64,000 bases of DNA, taken from JACVRW01 sp963757815 (GTDB taxonomy: Bacteria; Actinomycetota; Thermoleophilia; Solirubrobacterales; Thermoleophilaceae). The stretch lies in assembly GCA_963757815.1 (NCBI GenBank), contig CAVWSN010000035.1:248001-312000 (forward strand). The letters run 5' to 3'. Position numbers and translations under genes: made by a program. Shown one piece after another: positions 48,470 through 58,135 of the stretch; position 1 is the stretch's first letter, and every line of letters begins with the position of its first letter. Under the pieces are notes generated by a model. It made no database searches and had not been told where the DNA came from. It saw only the letters and a program-made list of their open reading frames with translations.

Positions 48470-50060
48470 CTAGCGGTGGCTCTTCTTGCTCCCCTTCCCC
48501 TTCTTGTACTTGTCGTGCTTCGACCTCTTGGACTTGGACGACTTGTGGCCCTTCTTGTCCTTGTCGTCGCCGCGGTCCTTGCCGTAGTGGTCCTTCGCCG
48601 CAGTCCTTCCCGTGGTCCTTGTCGTCGCCGCGGTCCTTGCCGTGGTCCTTCCCGCGGTCCTTGTCGTCGCCGCGGTCCTTGTCGTAGTGGTCCTTGCCGT
48701 AGTCCTTCCCGTGGTCCTTGTCCTTGCCCTTGTCGACAGTGACCGGGGAGTTCACGTTCTCCGCGGTCTGGTTCGCCACAGCCTCCGAGCCCGCGTTCTG
48801 CTCGGTGCTCGCGTCCTGCCACAGGCCCTGGAACTGGCCCGCGCCGCCGGAGCCGTACTTGCCGTCAGACTCGGCCTCCTGCGACTGGGCGGCCTCCTGG
48901 GTCGTGGCCGCGTCATTCGACGCCTCGGACGACGCCGAGTTGTAGAGGCGCTGGTTGGCCTCGCTGTCGCCACTGTCGTTGAACCAGCCGATCACGACCG
49001 GCACGTTCGCGTTGATGGCGTCCTGGTTGGCCTCGGCCCACGAGAAGGCGCCTTGCTCCGTCGAGGCACGCTGACCCAGCTTCTGGGCCTGACCCGAGCC
49101 GCCGCAGCCGTACTTGCAGTCGGACTCGCTGGACTGCTGCTGGCCGGCCGACTGCTCGGTCTTGGCCTTGTTCGTGGCCTCCGAGTCCGCGTCGTTGGAC
49201 AGCTTCTGGTCAGCCGAGCTCGAGCCCGACTCGTTGCCCCAGCCGATCACGACGGGCACGTTGGCGTTGATGGCCTTCTGGTTGGCCTCCGCGCCCGACT
49301 TGGCCTTCTGCTTGGTCTCGGCGTCCTGGTCGAGCTCCTGGTACTGGCCCGAGCCGCCGCAGCCTGCGTCACAGCTGGAGTCACTCGACTGCTGCTGGGC
49401 CGCCTCCTGCTTCGTGGTGGCGTCGTTCGACGCCTCCGAGTCCGCCTCGTTGGACAGGTCCTGGCTCGCCGAGCTGTCGCCGCTCTCGTTGCCGTAACCG
49501 ATGGTCACCGGCACGTTGGCGTTGATGGCCTGCTGGTTGGCCTCCGCGCCCGACTCGGCTTTCTGCACGGTGTCGGCGTCCTGCTCGAGCTTCTGTACCT
49601 GGCCCGAGCCGCCGCAGCCTGCGTGACAGCTGGAGTCACTCGACTGCTGCTGGGCCGCGTCCTGCGTGGTGGTGGCGTAGTTCGACGCCTCCGAGCTCGC
49701 GGAGTTGTCGAGCTCCTGGCTCGCCGAGCTGTCGCCGCTCTCGTTGCCGGAACCGACCGTCACCGGCACGTTGGCGTTGATCGCCTCCTGGTTGGCTTCG
49801 GCGCCCGAGCTTGCGTTCTGCTCGGTGCTCGCGTCCTGGCTCAGATCCTGGTACTGGCCCGAGCCGCCGCAGCCGTAGCTACAGCTCGAGTCCGACGACT
49901 GGTCCTGCGATGCACCCTGGGTAGTGCTGCTGTTGTTCGTCGCCGTCGAGCTGGCACTGTTGCCTGCGCTCTGATCGCTCTGAGCGGCCGCCCCTGCCGG
50001 GACGAGACCGAGAGCGAGCACAGCGGCACCCGCGGCGAGAATGCTTTTTGGCCTTCTCAA
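48470..50060 (-). CDS. Secreted Gln/Ser/Asn-rich 85-residue-repeat protein with Lys/Asp-rich tail, frameshifted near its end
   Basis: About 529 residues when joined. It has a signal peptide (MRRPKSILAAGAAVLALGLVPAGAAAQS; TTG start at 50060 with ribosome-binding site GGAGAG). Five repeats follow, of about 85 residues in the first unit. Each has SSCxxGCGGSGQ, QDAxTxQxA, ANQxAINANVPV, GNESGDSSA and SEASNxATTxQxAAQQQ; the last lacks the cysteines. A Lys/Asp/Gly tail (KDRGDDKDRGKDHGKD) and a basic end (HKSSKSKRSKHDKYKKGKG) follow. One extra base lies near 48596-48603. It is probably exported. Regular Gln/Asn/Ser spacing suggests a beta-solenoid or amyloid-like fibre, but this is inference and I recognise no family. 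Confidence 0.7.
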
Positions 50061-50141
50061 TGTTCTCTCCTTTTGGATTGACGTTGCGTATATGCGCGGG
50101 CCGTACGCCGCCCGCGTGGCGAGGTGGTCAATCCGCGGGAG

Positions 50142-51182
50142 CTAGCCGGGCCGTTCGGGGGGCTCCGCGACGCTCACGAGCCGCCAGCTCGGCCGTGAGA
50201 ACCGGAGCCGCGTTACTGGACCCTGGACCGCGAGAACTGCCACGCCTGGCAGTGCCGCGACGTTCGGAGAAGTTGTGCCGCCGGCGGATGCCCCGGCCGA
50301 TGCGGCGCCGTGGGTGCCGCGCCGGTGCGGTATCGCGGGCGCTGGGTGGCGCCCGGTGCCGGGCGCGCGCGACGCGCGCCGATTCGGCTTCGGCGCGCTC
50401 TCGCGGACTTTCGGTGCGGTTGTGCTTGCGTACGCCGGGCCGGGCGTGCCTCTGGGCGCTGACGGGCGCGTGGCAGGCGGAGCGGGCGGAACGAAGATGG
50501 GCGCGTCGTAGGCCGGGCCCTCCGGGGCTCCGAGCTCCCGAACCGGTGGTGACTCCGCTTCCGGCTCGTCGATCTGCGCGGGCGGCGCGCCGGTGGCGAG
50601 AACGGGCGCCGCGGGCTCGGGCGGATGGGCTGGTGCCGGCGCATCGGCTTCGGGCGGCGTCGCGACCAAGGCCGCCGTCTCGTCCACGGCTGCCTGCTCG
50701 TCCGGAGCCGCCGACTCGTCCGGCACGTCGGGAACGGGTGGCGCCGGGGGCTGCGCGGGCGGCCGGCCGGTCGGCTGCGCGGTGGGCTCGCCGGACGGCC
50801 GCACGGTGGGCTCGCCGGACGGCTCCGCGGTGGGCTCGCCGGACGGCTGCGCGGACGGCGGGCCTGGCGGCGGCGTGGGCTCCGTCGGCTCCTCTCGAGG
50901 GTCCGCGGAGGACCCGGCGTCGGGGAGCGCCGCGCCGGCCTGCCCTTGCACGGGCGCGACGCCCCCCTCGCCGTCCACCCCCACCTCCGGCTCGCTCGCC
51001 GGGACCGCGGTCCCCGCGAGCTCGGGCGCCGTGTGGCCGACGTCGACGCCGTCAGCCACGCGCTCGGCTGTCCCGGCGGCGTACTCGACAACGGCCACCG
51101 GCAGGTCTTCGGCGCCGGCCTGTGCGGGCGACGCCAACCAGCACGCGATGGTCAGGCACGCGGCGAGACGGCGCGCCGGCAC
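50142..51182 (-). CDS. Secreted Pro/Ala-rich protein, paralogue 2
   Basis: A 346-residue product from the GTG at 51182. The signal peptide is ARRLAACLTIACWLASPAQAGAED. The mature part is dominated by Pro/Glu/Ala, with short PSGEPTAE-type repeats around residues 110-140. The conserved C-terminus LRFSRPSWRLVSVAEPPERPG matches paralogue 1. It probably extends from the cell surface. It is 81 nt upstream of the Gln-rich repeat gene and preceded by conserved block B. The true start is uncertain because the frame is open upstream. Confidence 0.6.
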   Translation of the reverse strand: MPARRLAACLTIACWLASPAQAGAEDLPVAVVEYAAGTAERVADGVDVGHTAPELAGTAVPASEPEVGVDGEGGVAPVQGQAGAALPDAGSSADPREEPTEPTPPPGPPSAQPSGEPTAEPSGEPTVRPSGEPTAQPTGRPPAQPPAPPVPDVPDESAAPDEQAAVDETAALVATPPEADAPAPAHPPEPAAPVLATGAPPAQIDEPEAESPPVRELGAPEGPAYDAPIFVPPAPPATRPSAPRGTPGPAYASTTAPKVRESAPKPNRRASRAPGTGRHPAPAIPHRRGTHGAASAGASAGGTTSPNVAALPGVAVLAVQGPVTRLRFSRPSWRLVSVAEPPERPG

Positions 51183-51233
51183 CCGGCGAGCGAGGGAGAG
51201 GGCCGGAGGCTGCGGTGGTGTGCGGAGCCGTGA

Positions 51234-51329
51234 TGCGATACACCGATCCTTGCTCCGGCCGGGGCCCCGTGACAACAAAAACCCTGGAAATCGGCACATA
51301 CGCCCCCAACCCGTTGCGGATTGACGCAA
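51234..51329 (-). promoter_or_regulatory. Conserved upstream block, copy B
   Basis: Homologous to 47821-47911: inverted repeat TTGCG-TCAATC-CGCAA, GGGTTGGGGGCGTATGTGC, GATTTCCAGGGTTTTTGTTG, then GCAAGGATCGG. It lies upstream of paralogue 2. The rest of the divergent gap to cbs (51330-51679) contains only GC-rich sequence and presumably the cbs promoter; no gene is seen there. Confidence 0.5.
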
Positions 51330-51679
51330 GCCGACGCACGGTTCGCGCGCCCGCAGCTCCCTCGAGCCCGGCGCCCACCGCCGCGGTTCGGCCGCTTGCA
51401 AACGGCGGCGGCTCGGGCGCTCCACGGCGGCCGCTCGGCGCCGCCGGCGGCCGGTCGGGGCGCCCTCCGCCGTTCGGCATGTCGGCGATCGCCGGGAGGG
51501 GTCATGAACCCTCGAGTGCAGGTCGAGGTCTGCTGCTTCAGCGACGGTCGCTCCGGCGACGCCCGCGGGCACCGATGCGTGACGTGTACCGCCGCGGCTG
51601 CAACGCCGACGGCGGTCGAAAGAGCGCTGTCCGCAAACCGAATCTGTGCGTACGGCCGGGTCCGTTCTATCGTGAGGCC

Positions 51680-53070
<1,391 letters not shown>

Positions 53071-53074
<4 letters not shown>

Positions 53075-54201
53075 GCCGACTCCCGGAAGACGATCGCTCC
53101 GGCGCGGGCCAGCCCGCGCCCTCGCGCAAGGCGGGAGCCCGCTTCGCCACTCGCGCGGTCCACGCCGGGCTCGAGCCGGACCCGAGTTACGGCTCGGTCA
53201 TCCCGCCGATCCACCAGACCTCGACCTACGTGCAGCCGGCGCCCGGCGAGTTCGTCGAGGACTACGACTACGCGCGCTCGGCGAACCCGACGCGCGCCGC
53301 GCTCGAGCGTGCGCTCGGCGAGCTCGAGGGCGGTCTCGGCTCCTGCTTCTCGAGCGGGATGGCCGCGACCCATGCGCTCATCAGCGCGCACTGTGAGGCC
53401 GGCGACCACGTGGTCCTCCCGCGCGACCTCTACGGAGGGACCTACCGGCTCGTCGACAAGGTGCTGACCCGCTTCGGCCTCCGCTACGAGATGGTCGACC
53501 AAACCGACCTCGACGCCCTCGAGCGCGCCGTGCGCCTCGACACCACGTTGATCTGGGTCGAGACGCCCACCAACCCGCTCCTGAACGTGGTCGACATCGA
53601 CGCCGTGCTGGCGCGCAAGGGCAACGCGATCGTCGCCGTCGACAACACCTTCGCCACCCCGGTGGTCCAGCGCCCGCTCGAGCTCGGGGCAGACGCCGTG
53701 GTGCACTCCGCGACGAAGTACCTGGGCGGTCACTCGGACGTGGTCGGCGGCGCGGTCGTGGTGGCTGACGAGGAGCTGCACGAGCGCGTGCGCTTCGTGC
53801 AGAACTCGATCGGTGCCGTGCCCGGCCCGTTCGACTGCTTTCTGGTCCACCGAGGCCTCCGCACGCTGTACCTGCGCGTCGCGGCCCACACCGAGAACGG
53901 GCGCGCCGTCAGCGAGTTCCTCCTCACCGCCCCCGGGGTCGAGGAGGTGCGCTGGCCCGGCTTCGGCGGCATGGTCTCGTTCCGCCACCCCGAGGCCACG
54001 CGGATCGCCGCGGCGACCGAGATCTTCACGCTCGCCGAGTCGCTCGGCAGCGTCGAGTCGCTGATCGAGGTGCCGCAGGCGATGACCCACCAGTCGGTCG
54101 AGGACTCGGAGGCGGCGGTACCGGCCGACCTCGTCCGGCTGTCGTGCGGCGTGGAGGCGGCGGAGGACCTGGTGGAGGACCTCCGGCGCGCGCTCCCTTG
54201 A
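53071..54201 (+). CDS. metB: Cystathionine gamma-synthase/lyase family PLP enzyme
   Basis: A 376-residue Cys/Met-metabolism enzyme. FATRAVHAGLEPDPSYGSVIPPIHQTSTYVQ, YDYARSANPTRAALERALGELEGG, SCFSSGMAATHAL, WVETPTNPLLNVVDI and the PLP-lysine site HSATKYLGGHSDVVGG are typical. Synthase (MetB) and lyase activities are not distinguishable by eye; pairing with cbs suggests reverse transsulfuration to cysteine, so lyase is plausible. Residues 7-19 are encoded by the palindromic repeat shared with 14365-14401. GTG start overlapping cbs. Confidence 0.9.
53092..53128 (+). repeat. 37-nt palindromic repeat, copy 2, inside a coding region
   Basis: Identical over 37 bases to 14365-14401 and read in the same frame (DRSGAGQPAPSR) near the N-terminus of the metB-like protein. 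The 9-bp palindrome GGCGCGGGC/GCCCGCGCC is central. Confidence 0.8.
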
Positions 54202-54693
54202 TCACCCGAGCGAGCGGCTCTCGCTCGGGGTCGACCTGTCACTCAGAGCGATCCGTCGCAGCTCGCCGGGGACGCCGCCCCGGACGGTGATCTCGACGAG
54301 GCCATTGAAGAACTCGGCCGTGATCCGGTCGTCATCGCATTCCGGGGGGAGAGAGATGGCGCGCCTGAAATCCCCGTGGAACCGCTCGCGGATGTAGAAG
54401 CTGTCATCACCGCCGGTGCCGAGCTCGGTACGACGCTGGCCGGAAACGGTCAGGACGCCTTGAGAGAACGTGATGTCGACGTCCTCCGGCCTCAGCCCCG
54501 CGACCTCGATCCGGATCACGAGGTCGCCGTTCCTCACGAAGATGTCGGTGGCCGGGACCCAGGCGTTCGCGCGTGTGCGGTCCCGATCCTCGTTGGCGGA
54601 CTCGTAACCGTGCGTGCCGATCTGCCGCATGCGTTTCAGCTCGCTGAAGAAGTCCGTGACCCCCTCGAACGGATTTCTTTCGCGTTCGGACAT
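54202..54693 (-). CDS. Hsp20/alpha-crystallin family small heat-shock protein
   Basis: A 163-residue chaperone. The alpha-crystallin domain spans about residues 45-140: WVPATDIFVRNGDLVIRIEVAGLRPEDVDITFSQGVLTVSGQR, FYIRERFHGDFRRAISLPPECDDDRITAEFFNGLVEITVRGG. The N-terminal arm has FSELKRMRQIG. It holds unfolded proteins in large oligomers. It ends exactly where the convergent metB-like gene ends. No CIRCE or HAIR element was noticed upstream. Confidence 0.93.
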   Translation of the reverse strand: MSERERNPFEGVTDFFSELKRMRQIGTHGYESANEDRDRTRANAWVPATDIFVRNGDLVIRIEVAGLRPEDVDITFSQGVLTVSGQRRTELGTGGDDSFYIRERFHGDFRRAISLPPECDDDRITAEFFNGLVEITVRGGVPGELRRIALSDRSTPSESRSLG

Positions 54694-54706
54694 TCTCGTC
54701 TCCTAG

Positions 54707-55657
54707 CTAGCCGTCATCAGAATCGAGCGGCCTCTGCAGGCCCGCATCGCGCAGGAAGCGCCGGGCCACCTCACCGTCGTCTTGGCCCTGGGTCACGGCG
54801 GCGTTCATCTCTACGATCACATCTCTGGTCAGGCGGCTGTTGACCGCGTCGACGACCCGCAGGAACTCGTCGCGGCCTATGCGCTCGAGCTCCTCGGCGT
54901 CGACCACCATCACGGCGTTCTGCGAGCCGAACAGGAGCTCGGTGTCCTCCAACAGTGTGTAGTCGCCGGTTTCGAGCTGCGGATCGGTGGTGAAAACATT
55001 GGCTGCGTCCACGTCGCCCTCGTCGAGCGCGGCGTATTGCGCGCCGAGGGTGAGCGGCTTGAACTTGGCGTTGGTGAGTCCGTACATCTGCTGCAGGCCC
55101 TCCAGACCGAGATAGAGGTCCTCGAACTCCGGCCGCGCGCCGAGCGTGAAGGACTTGAGCCTGCGCAGATCGCGGATTTCTTTGAGTCCCTCTTCTTGGG
55201 CAAAGGCGTCCGTCGTGGCGATGGCGTCGACGTTTTCGAAGGGCGTCATCTGACTCACGGCCATGCCGCGCCGCTCATACAACGCCTTGACCTCTCCGTA
55301 GGTCTCCTTGGGGTCGAGGCCGGAGACCTCCTCGCCGAATACGATCGACAGCGAGGTTCCCGTGTAGGCGGGGTGGCCGTCGATCTCGCCGGCCCGCACG
55401 GCCTTGTCGAGGTCCTCGGTCGGGCCGATGCGCTTGCGCAAATCGACCGTGTAGCCGTTCACCGCCAGAGCCTGGCGCCACAGCTCGCCGAGGAGGCGGG
55501 CCTCCGGAAAGTCCTGGGTGCCGAGGGTGATCCGGAGCCTCGCGCCTTGGGGCTGTGCAGAGCCGGGATCGCGCTCGTCTTCGCCGCAGGCGCCCGTGAG
55601 CAGTGCCGCCGCGACCAGCACGCCGCAAGCCGGGGCTCGAAGCCACGAGGGCCTCAC
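54707..55657 (-). CDS. Glycine betaine/proline-type ABC substrate-binding lipoprotein (OpuAC/OpuCC-like)
   Basis: A 316-residue exported protein starting at GTG 55657. It has a lipoprotein signal with lipobox (LVAAALLTGACGEDE, Cys about 24), then the type II binding fold: LRITLGTQDFPEARLLGELWRQALAVNGYTVDLRKRIGPTEDLDKAVRAGEIDGHPAYTGTSLS and GDVDAANVFTTDPQLETGDYTLLEDTELLFGSQNAVMVV. It is of the OpuC/QAT family that binds betaine, choline or carnitine. No ABC ATPase or permease is adjacent; its GTG overlaps the stop of a BCCT secondary carrier. Confidence 0.88.
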   Translation of the reverse strand: MRPSWLRAPACGVLVAAALLTGACGEDERDPGSAQPQGARLRITLGTQDFPEARLLGELWRQALAVNGYTVDLRKRIGPTEDLDKAVRAGEIDGHPAYTGTSLSIVFGEEVSGLDPKETYGEVKALYERRGMAVSQMTPFENVDAIATTDAFAQEEGLKEIRDLRRLKSFTLGARPEFEDLYLGLEGLQQMYGLTNAKFKPLTLGAQYAALDEGDVDAANVFTTDPQLETGDYTLLEDTELLFGSQNAVMVVDAEELERIGRDEFLRVVDAVNSRLTRDVIVEMNAAVTQGQDDGEVARRFLRDAGLQRPLDSDDG

Positions 55658-57252
55658 GGTGCGGACCCACCGTCCAGCGTGTCGTCCGCGAAGGTGCCGG
55701 GGCCTACGGCCGGTCTCGGCGCGGCCGCCACCGGAATCTCCACCGGCTCGCGCGCTGGCACGCGTTCTTGCCGCAAGACCTTGACCATGCTCCAGCCGAT
55801 CCCCACGATCACGAACGTAAAAGGCACCGAGGCGAGGATGGCGCCCTGCTGCAGGGCTGTCAGGCCGCCTACCAAGAGCAGCGCCGAGGCGATCGCGCCC
55901 ATCAGGCAACCCATGGTCGCGGTCACGAACCGCGCCGGCTCGAGGAGGCCCCGGGAGGCCAGCATCGCCATCACGATCGAGGCGGCGTCCGCACCGCTGA
56001 TGAAGAAGAACGCGATCAGGATGAGGGCGACGATCGAGACCACGGTCGTGAACGGGAGTTGCTCGAGCGCCGCGAAGAGCGAGAGCTCGGGAGTGGATGT
56101 CGTGGCGATGAGATCCGCCTGACCGCTGATCTGCAGGTCGATCCCGGTCGTCCCCACGATCGCGAACCAAACGAAGCCCATTCCGGTCGGCGCCGCCACC
56201 ACGCCGAGGATGAACTCCCGGATCGTGCGGCCCCTCGAGATGCGTGCGACGAAGGTGCCGACGAAGGGCGCCCAGGAGATCCACCACGCCCAGTAGAAGA
56301 TCGTCCACGCCGCCATCCAGTCGGAGTCGGTGAACACACCCGTGCGGAAGCTCATCGGGAACAGGCGGATCATGTAGCCGCCGATGGTCTCGATCGCGGT
56401 GCTGACGATGACCACGGTCGGCCCGACCACCAGGAAGAACACCATGAGCGCGACGGTCGCGCCGCCGCTCATGTTGCTGAGAAACTGGATCCCCCGCTCC
56501 ACGCCGGATACCGCCGAGAGCACGAACAGGGCGGTGATGACGACGATGATCACGACCGCGATCGCGTTCGTGATGGGGACGTCCCAGAGGAAGTTGAGGC
56601 CGCTGTTGATCTGCAGCGCGCCCAACCCCAACGAGGTGGCGGTGCCGAACAGCGTGGCGAAGATCGCGAGGCCGTCGATCGTCCTGCCGATCGGGCGTTC
56701 GCTCACGTTCTCGCCCAGCAGGGGAGCGAACGTCGCGCTCACGAGATTCTTCCCGCCCTTCCGGAAGCTGAAGTAGGCGAGCGCGAGACCCATGACCGCG
56801 TAGATCGCCCACCCGTTGAAGCCCCAGTGGAAGTAGGTGGTCTCGAGCGCGAGTTGGGCGGCCTCCTGGCTTCGGGGCTCGGCGAGTCCGTGGGGCGGCG
56901 CGGCGAAGTGCGAGATCGGCTCAGCGACACCGTAGAACAGGAGTCCGAGGCCAAGCCCGGCGGCAAACATCATCGCGACCCACGACACCGTTCTGAACTC
57001 CGGCCGGCTGTCGTCGGGTCCGAGGCGGATCCGGCCGTAAGGGCTGATCGCCAAGACGATGCAGAACAGCAGCGCCAAGATCGCGATCAGCACGAATGCC
57101 CAGCCGAAGTTGCGGATGACCCAGTCGAGCACCGACTCCATGACCGAGGCCAGGCTGTCCGTGCCCAGCACTCCCCAGAGGACGAACGCGACCGCGGCCG
57201 CGCTCGAGCCGTAGAAGACGACGGGGTCGATCCCTCGCAGCAGCCGTGACAT
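55654..57252 (-). CDS. BCCT family betaine/carnitine/choline transporter
   Basis: A 532-residue polytopic carrier with about 12 hydrophobic segments. The family motif is visible in MFAAGLGLGLLFYGVAEPISHF and WTIFYWAWWISWAPFVGTFVARISRGRTIREFILGV, with the Trp-rich substrate-site segment. Such proteins take up quaternary ammonium compounds with Na+ or H+. The C-terminal tail is short and lacks a long osmosensor extension. It is coupled to the downstream binding protein and divergent from an IclR regulator. Confidence 0.93.
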   Translation of the reverse strand: MSRLLRGIDPVVFYGSSAAAVAFVLWGVLGTDSLASVMESVLDWVIRNFGWAFVLIAILALLFCIVLAISPYGRIRLGPDDSRPEFRTVSWVAMMFAAGLGLGLLFYGVAEPISHFAAPPHGLAEPRSQEAAQLALETTYFHWGFNGWAIYAVMGLALAYFSFRKGGKNLVSATFAPLLGENVSERPIGRTIDGLAIFATLFGTATSLGLGALQINSGLNFLWDVPITNAIAVVIIVVITALFVLSAVSGVERGIQFLSNMSGGATVALMVFFLVVGPTVVIVSTAIETIGGYMIRLFPMSFRTGVFTDSDWMAAWTIFYWAWWISWAPFVGTFVARISRGRTIREFILGVVAAPTGMGFVWFAIVGTTGIDLQISGQADLIATTSTPELSLFAALEQLPFTTVVSIVALILIAFFFISGADAASIVMAMLASRGLLEPARFVTATMGCLMGAIASALLLVGGLTALQQGAILASVPFTFVIVGIGWSMVKVLRQERVPAREPVEIPVAAAPRPAVGPGTFADDTLDGGSAP

Positions 57253-57308
57253 CCCTACTCCTCCCTCCGCGCGCGAGCTTGTCGCGCCCGATGCAGCGGC
57301 CGTGCACT

Positions 57309-57336
57309 ATTATCACAGTGCGTGTGCTATATGCAA
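57309..57336 (-). promoter_or_regulatory. Candidate promoter of the BCCT-binding protein operon
   Basis: On the minus strand TTGCAT (57336-57331) is followed after 16 nt by GATAAT (57314-57309), about 57 nt upstream of the BCCT start. The AT-rich stretch contains the repeated GTGCACTAT and TGTGCTATAT, possible IclR operator half-sites shared with the divergent regulator gene. Confidence 0.4.
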
Positions 57337-57358
57337 CAAGCTCTGGAAGGCGGCCACG

Positions 57359-58135
57359 GTGAGCGCCGGGCTTCAGACCGCTGACAGGGCGTTGCAGGTG
57401 CTTCAGCAGTTTCGAAGCCAGGGCGAGGGTCTGACCGTCACGGAGATCGCGACCCGCCTCGGGATTCACCGCAGCACCGCCTCGCGGCTCGTGTCGACCC
57501 TGGCAGCGCGCGGCTTTCTGGAGCGCGATACGGTCGGGAGTCTGCTGCGCCTCGGTCCCGAGGTCGCGCGGATAGGGAGGATCGCTCTCGCCGGGCGTGA
57601 GCTCGCGGCCGTAGCCAGGCCCGTCTTGAACGGCCTCGCCGCCGAGACCGGCGAGACCGTGACGCTGGCTGTGCCGATTGATGGCCACGTCATGACAGTC
57701 GCGCAGGCCGATGGCAGCTACTTCGTGTCGTCCGGCAAGTGGGTGGGGGTCCGCACCCCGCTGCACTGTGCCGCGGACGGCAAGGTGCTGCTCGCTTTCG
57801 ACGGGGCGCGAGTGAACTCTGCCGGCCTCATCAAGCGCACGAAGCGAACGATCGTCGACCCCGAGCTGCTGACGCGTGAACTGGACAAGGTCCGCCGGCG
57901 CGGCTTCGCGGTCGCCGAAGGAGAGCTCGAAGAGGGGCTGGTGGGCGTTGCAGTGCCGGTCCGGGTGGGCGGGTCGTGCATCGCGGCCCTCTGTGTGTCC
58001 GGACCCGAGTACAGGTTCGACGGGAAGGCCGCGCGCGGACTCGCGCACAAGTGCCGTGCCTGCGCAAAGGAACTGGAGCGGTCCGTCGGCGCCCGCCAAT
58101 CAGCGGCGGGCTCTGAGACAGCTTCTAGAGACTGA
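57359..58135 (+). CDS. IclR family transcriptional regulator
   Basis: A 258-residue regulator from GTG 57359, with GGAAGG upstream. The winged helix-turn-helix is in ALQVLQQFRSQGEGLTVTEIATRLGIHRSTASRLVSTLAARGFLERD. The effector domain runs from about 90 (GETVTLAVPIDGHVMTVAQADG, PLHCAADGKVLLAF, GFAVAEGELEEGLVGVAVPV). Divergence from the BCCT/binding-protein pair suggests it controls uptake of a quaternary amine. Its 3' end overlaps convergent serA by 11 nt. Confidence 0.92.
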   Translation: MSAGLQTADRALQVLQQFRSQGEGLTVTEIATRLGIHRSTASRLVSTLAARGFLERDTVGSLLRLGPEVARIGRIALAGRELAAVARPVLNGLAAETGETVTLAVPIDGHVMTVAQADGSYFVSSGKWVGVRTPLHCAADGKVLLAFDGARVNSAGLIKRTKRTIVDPELLTRELDKVRRRGFAVAEGELEEGLVGVAVPVRVGGSCIAALCVSGPEYRFDGKAARGLAHKCRACAKELERSVGARQSAAGSETASRD

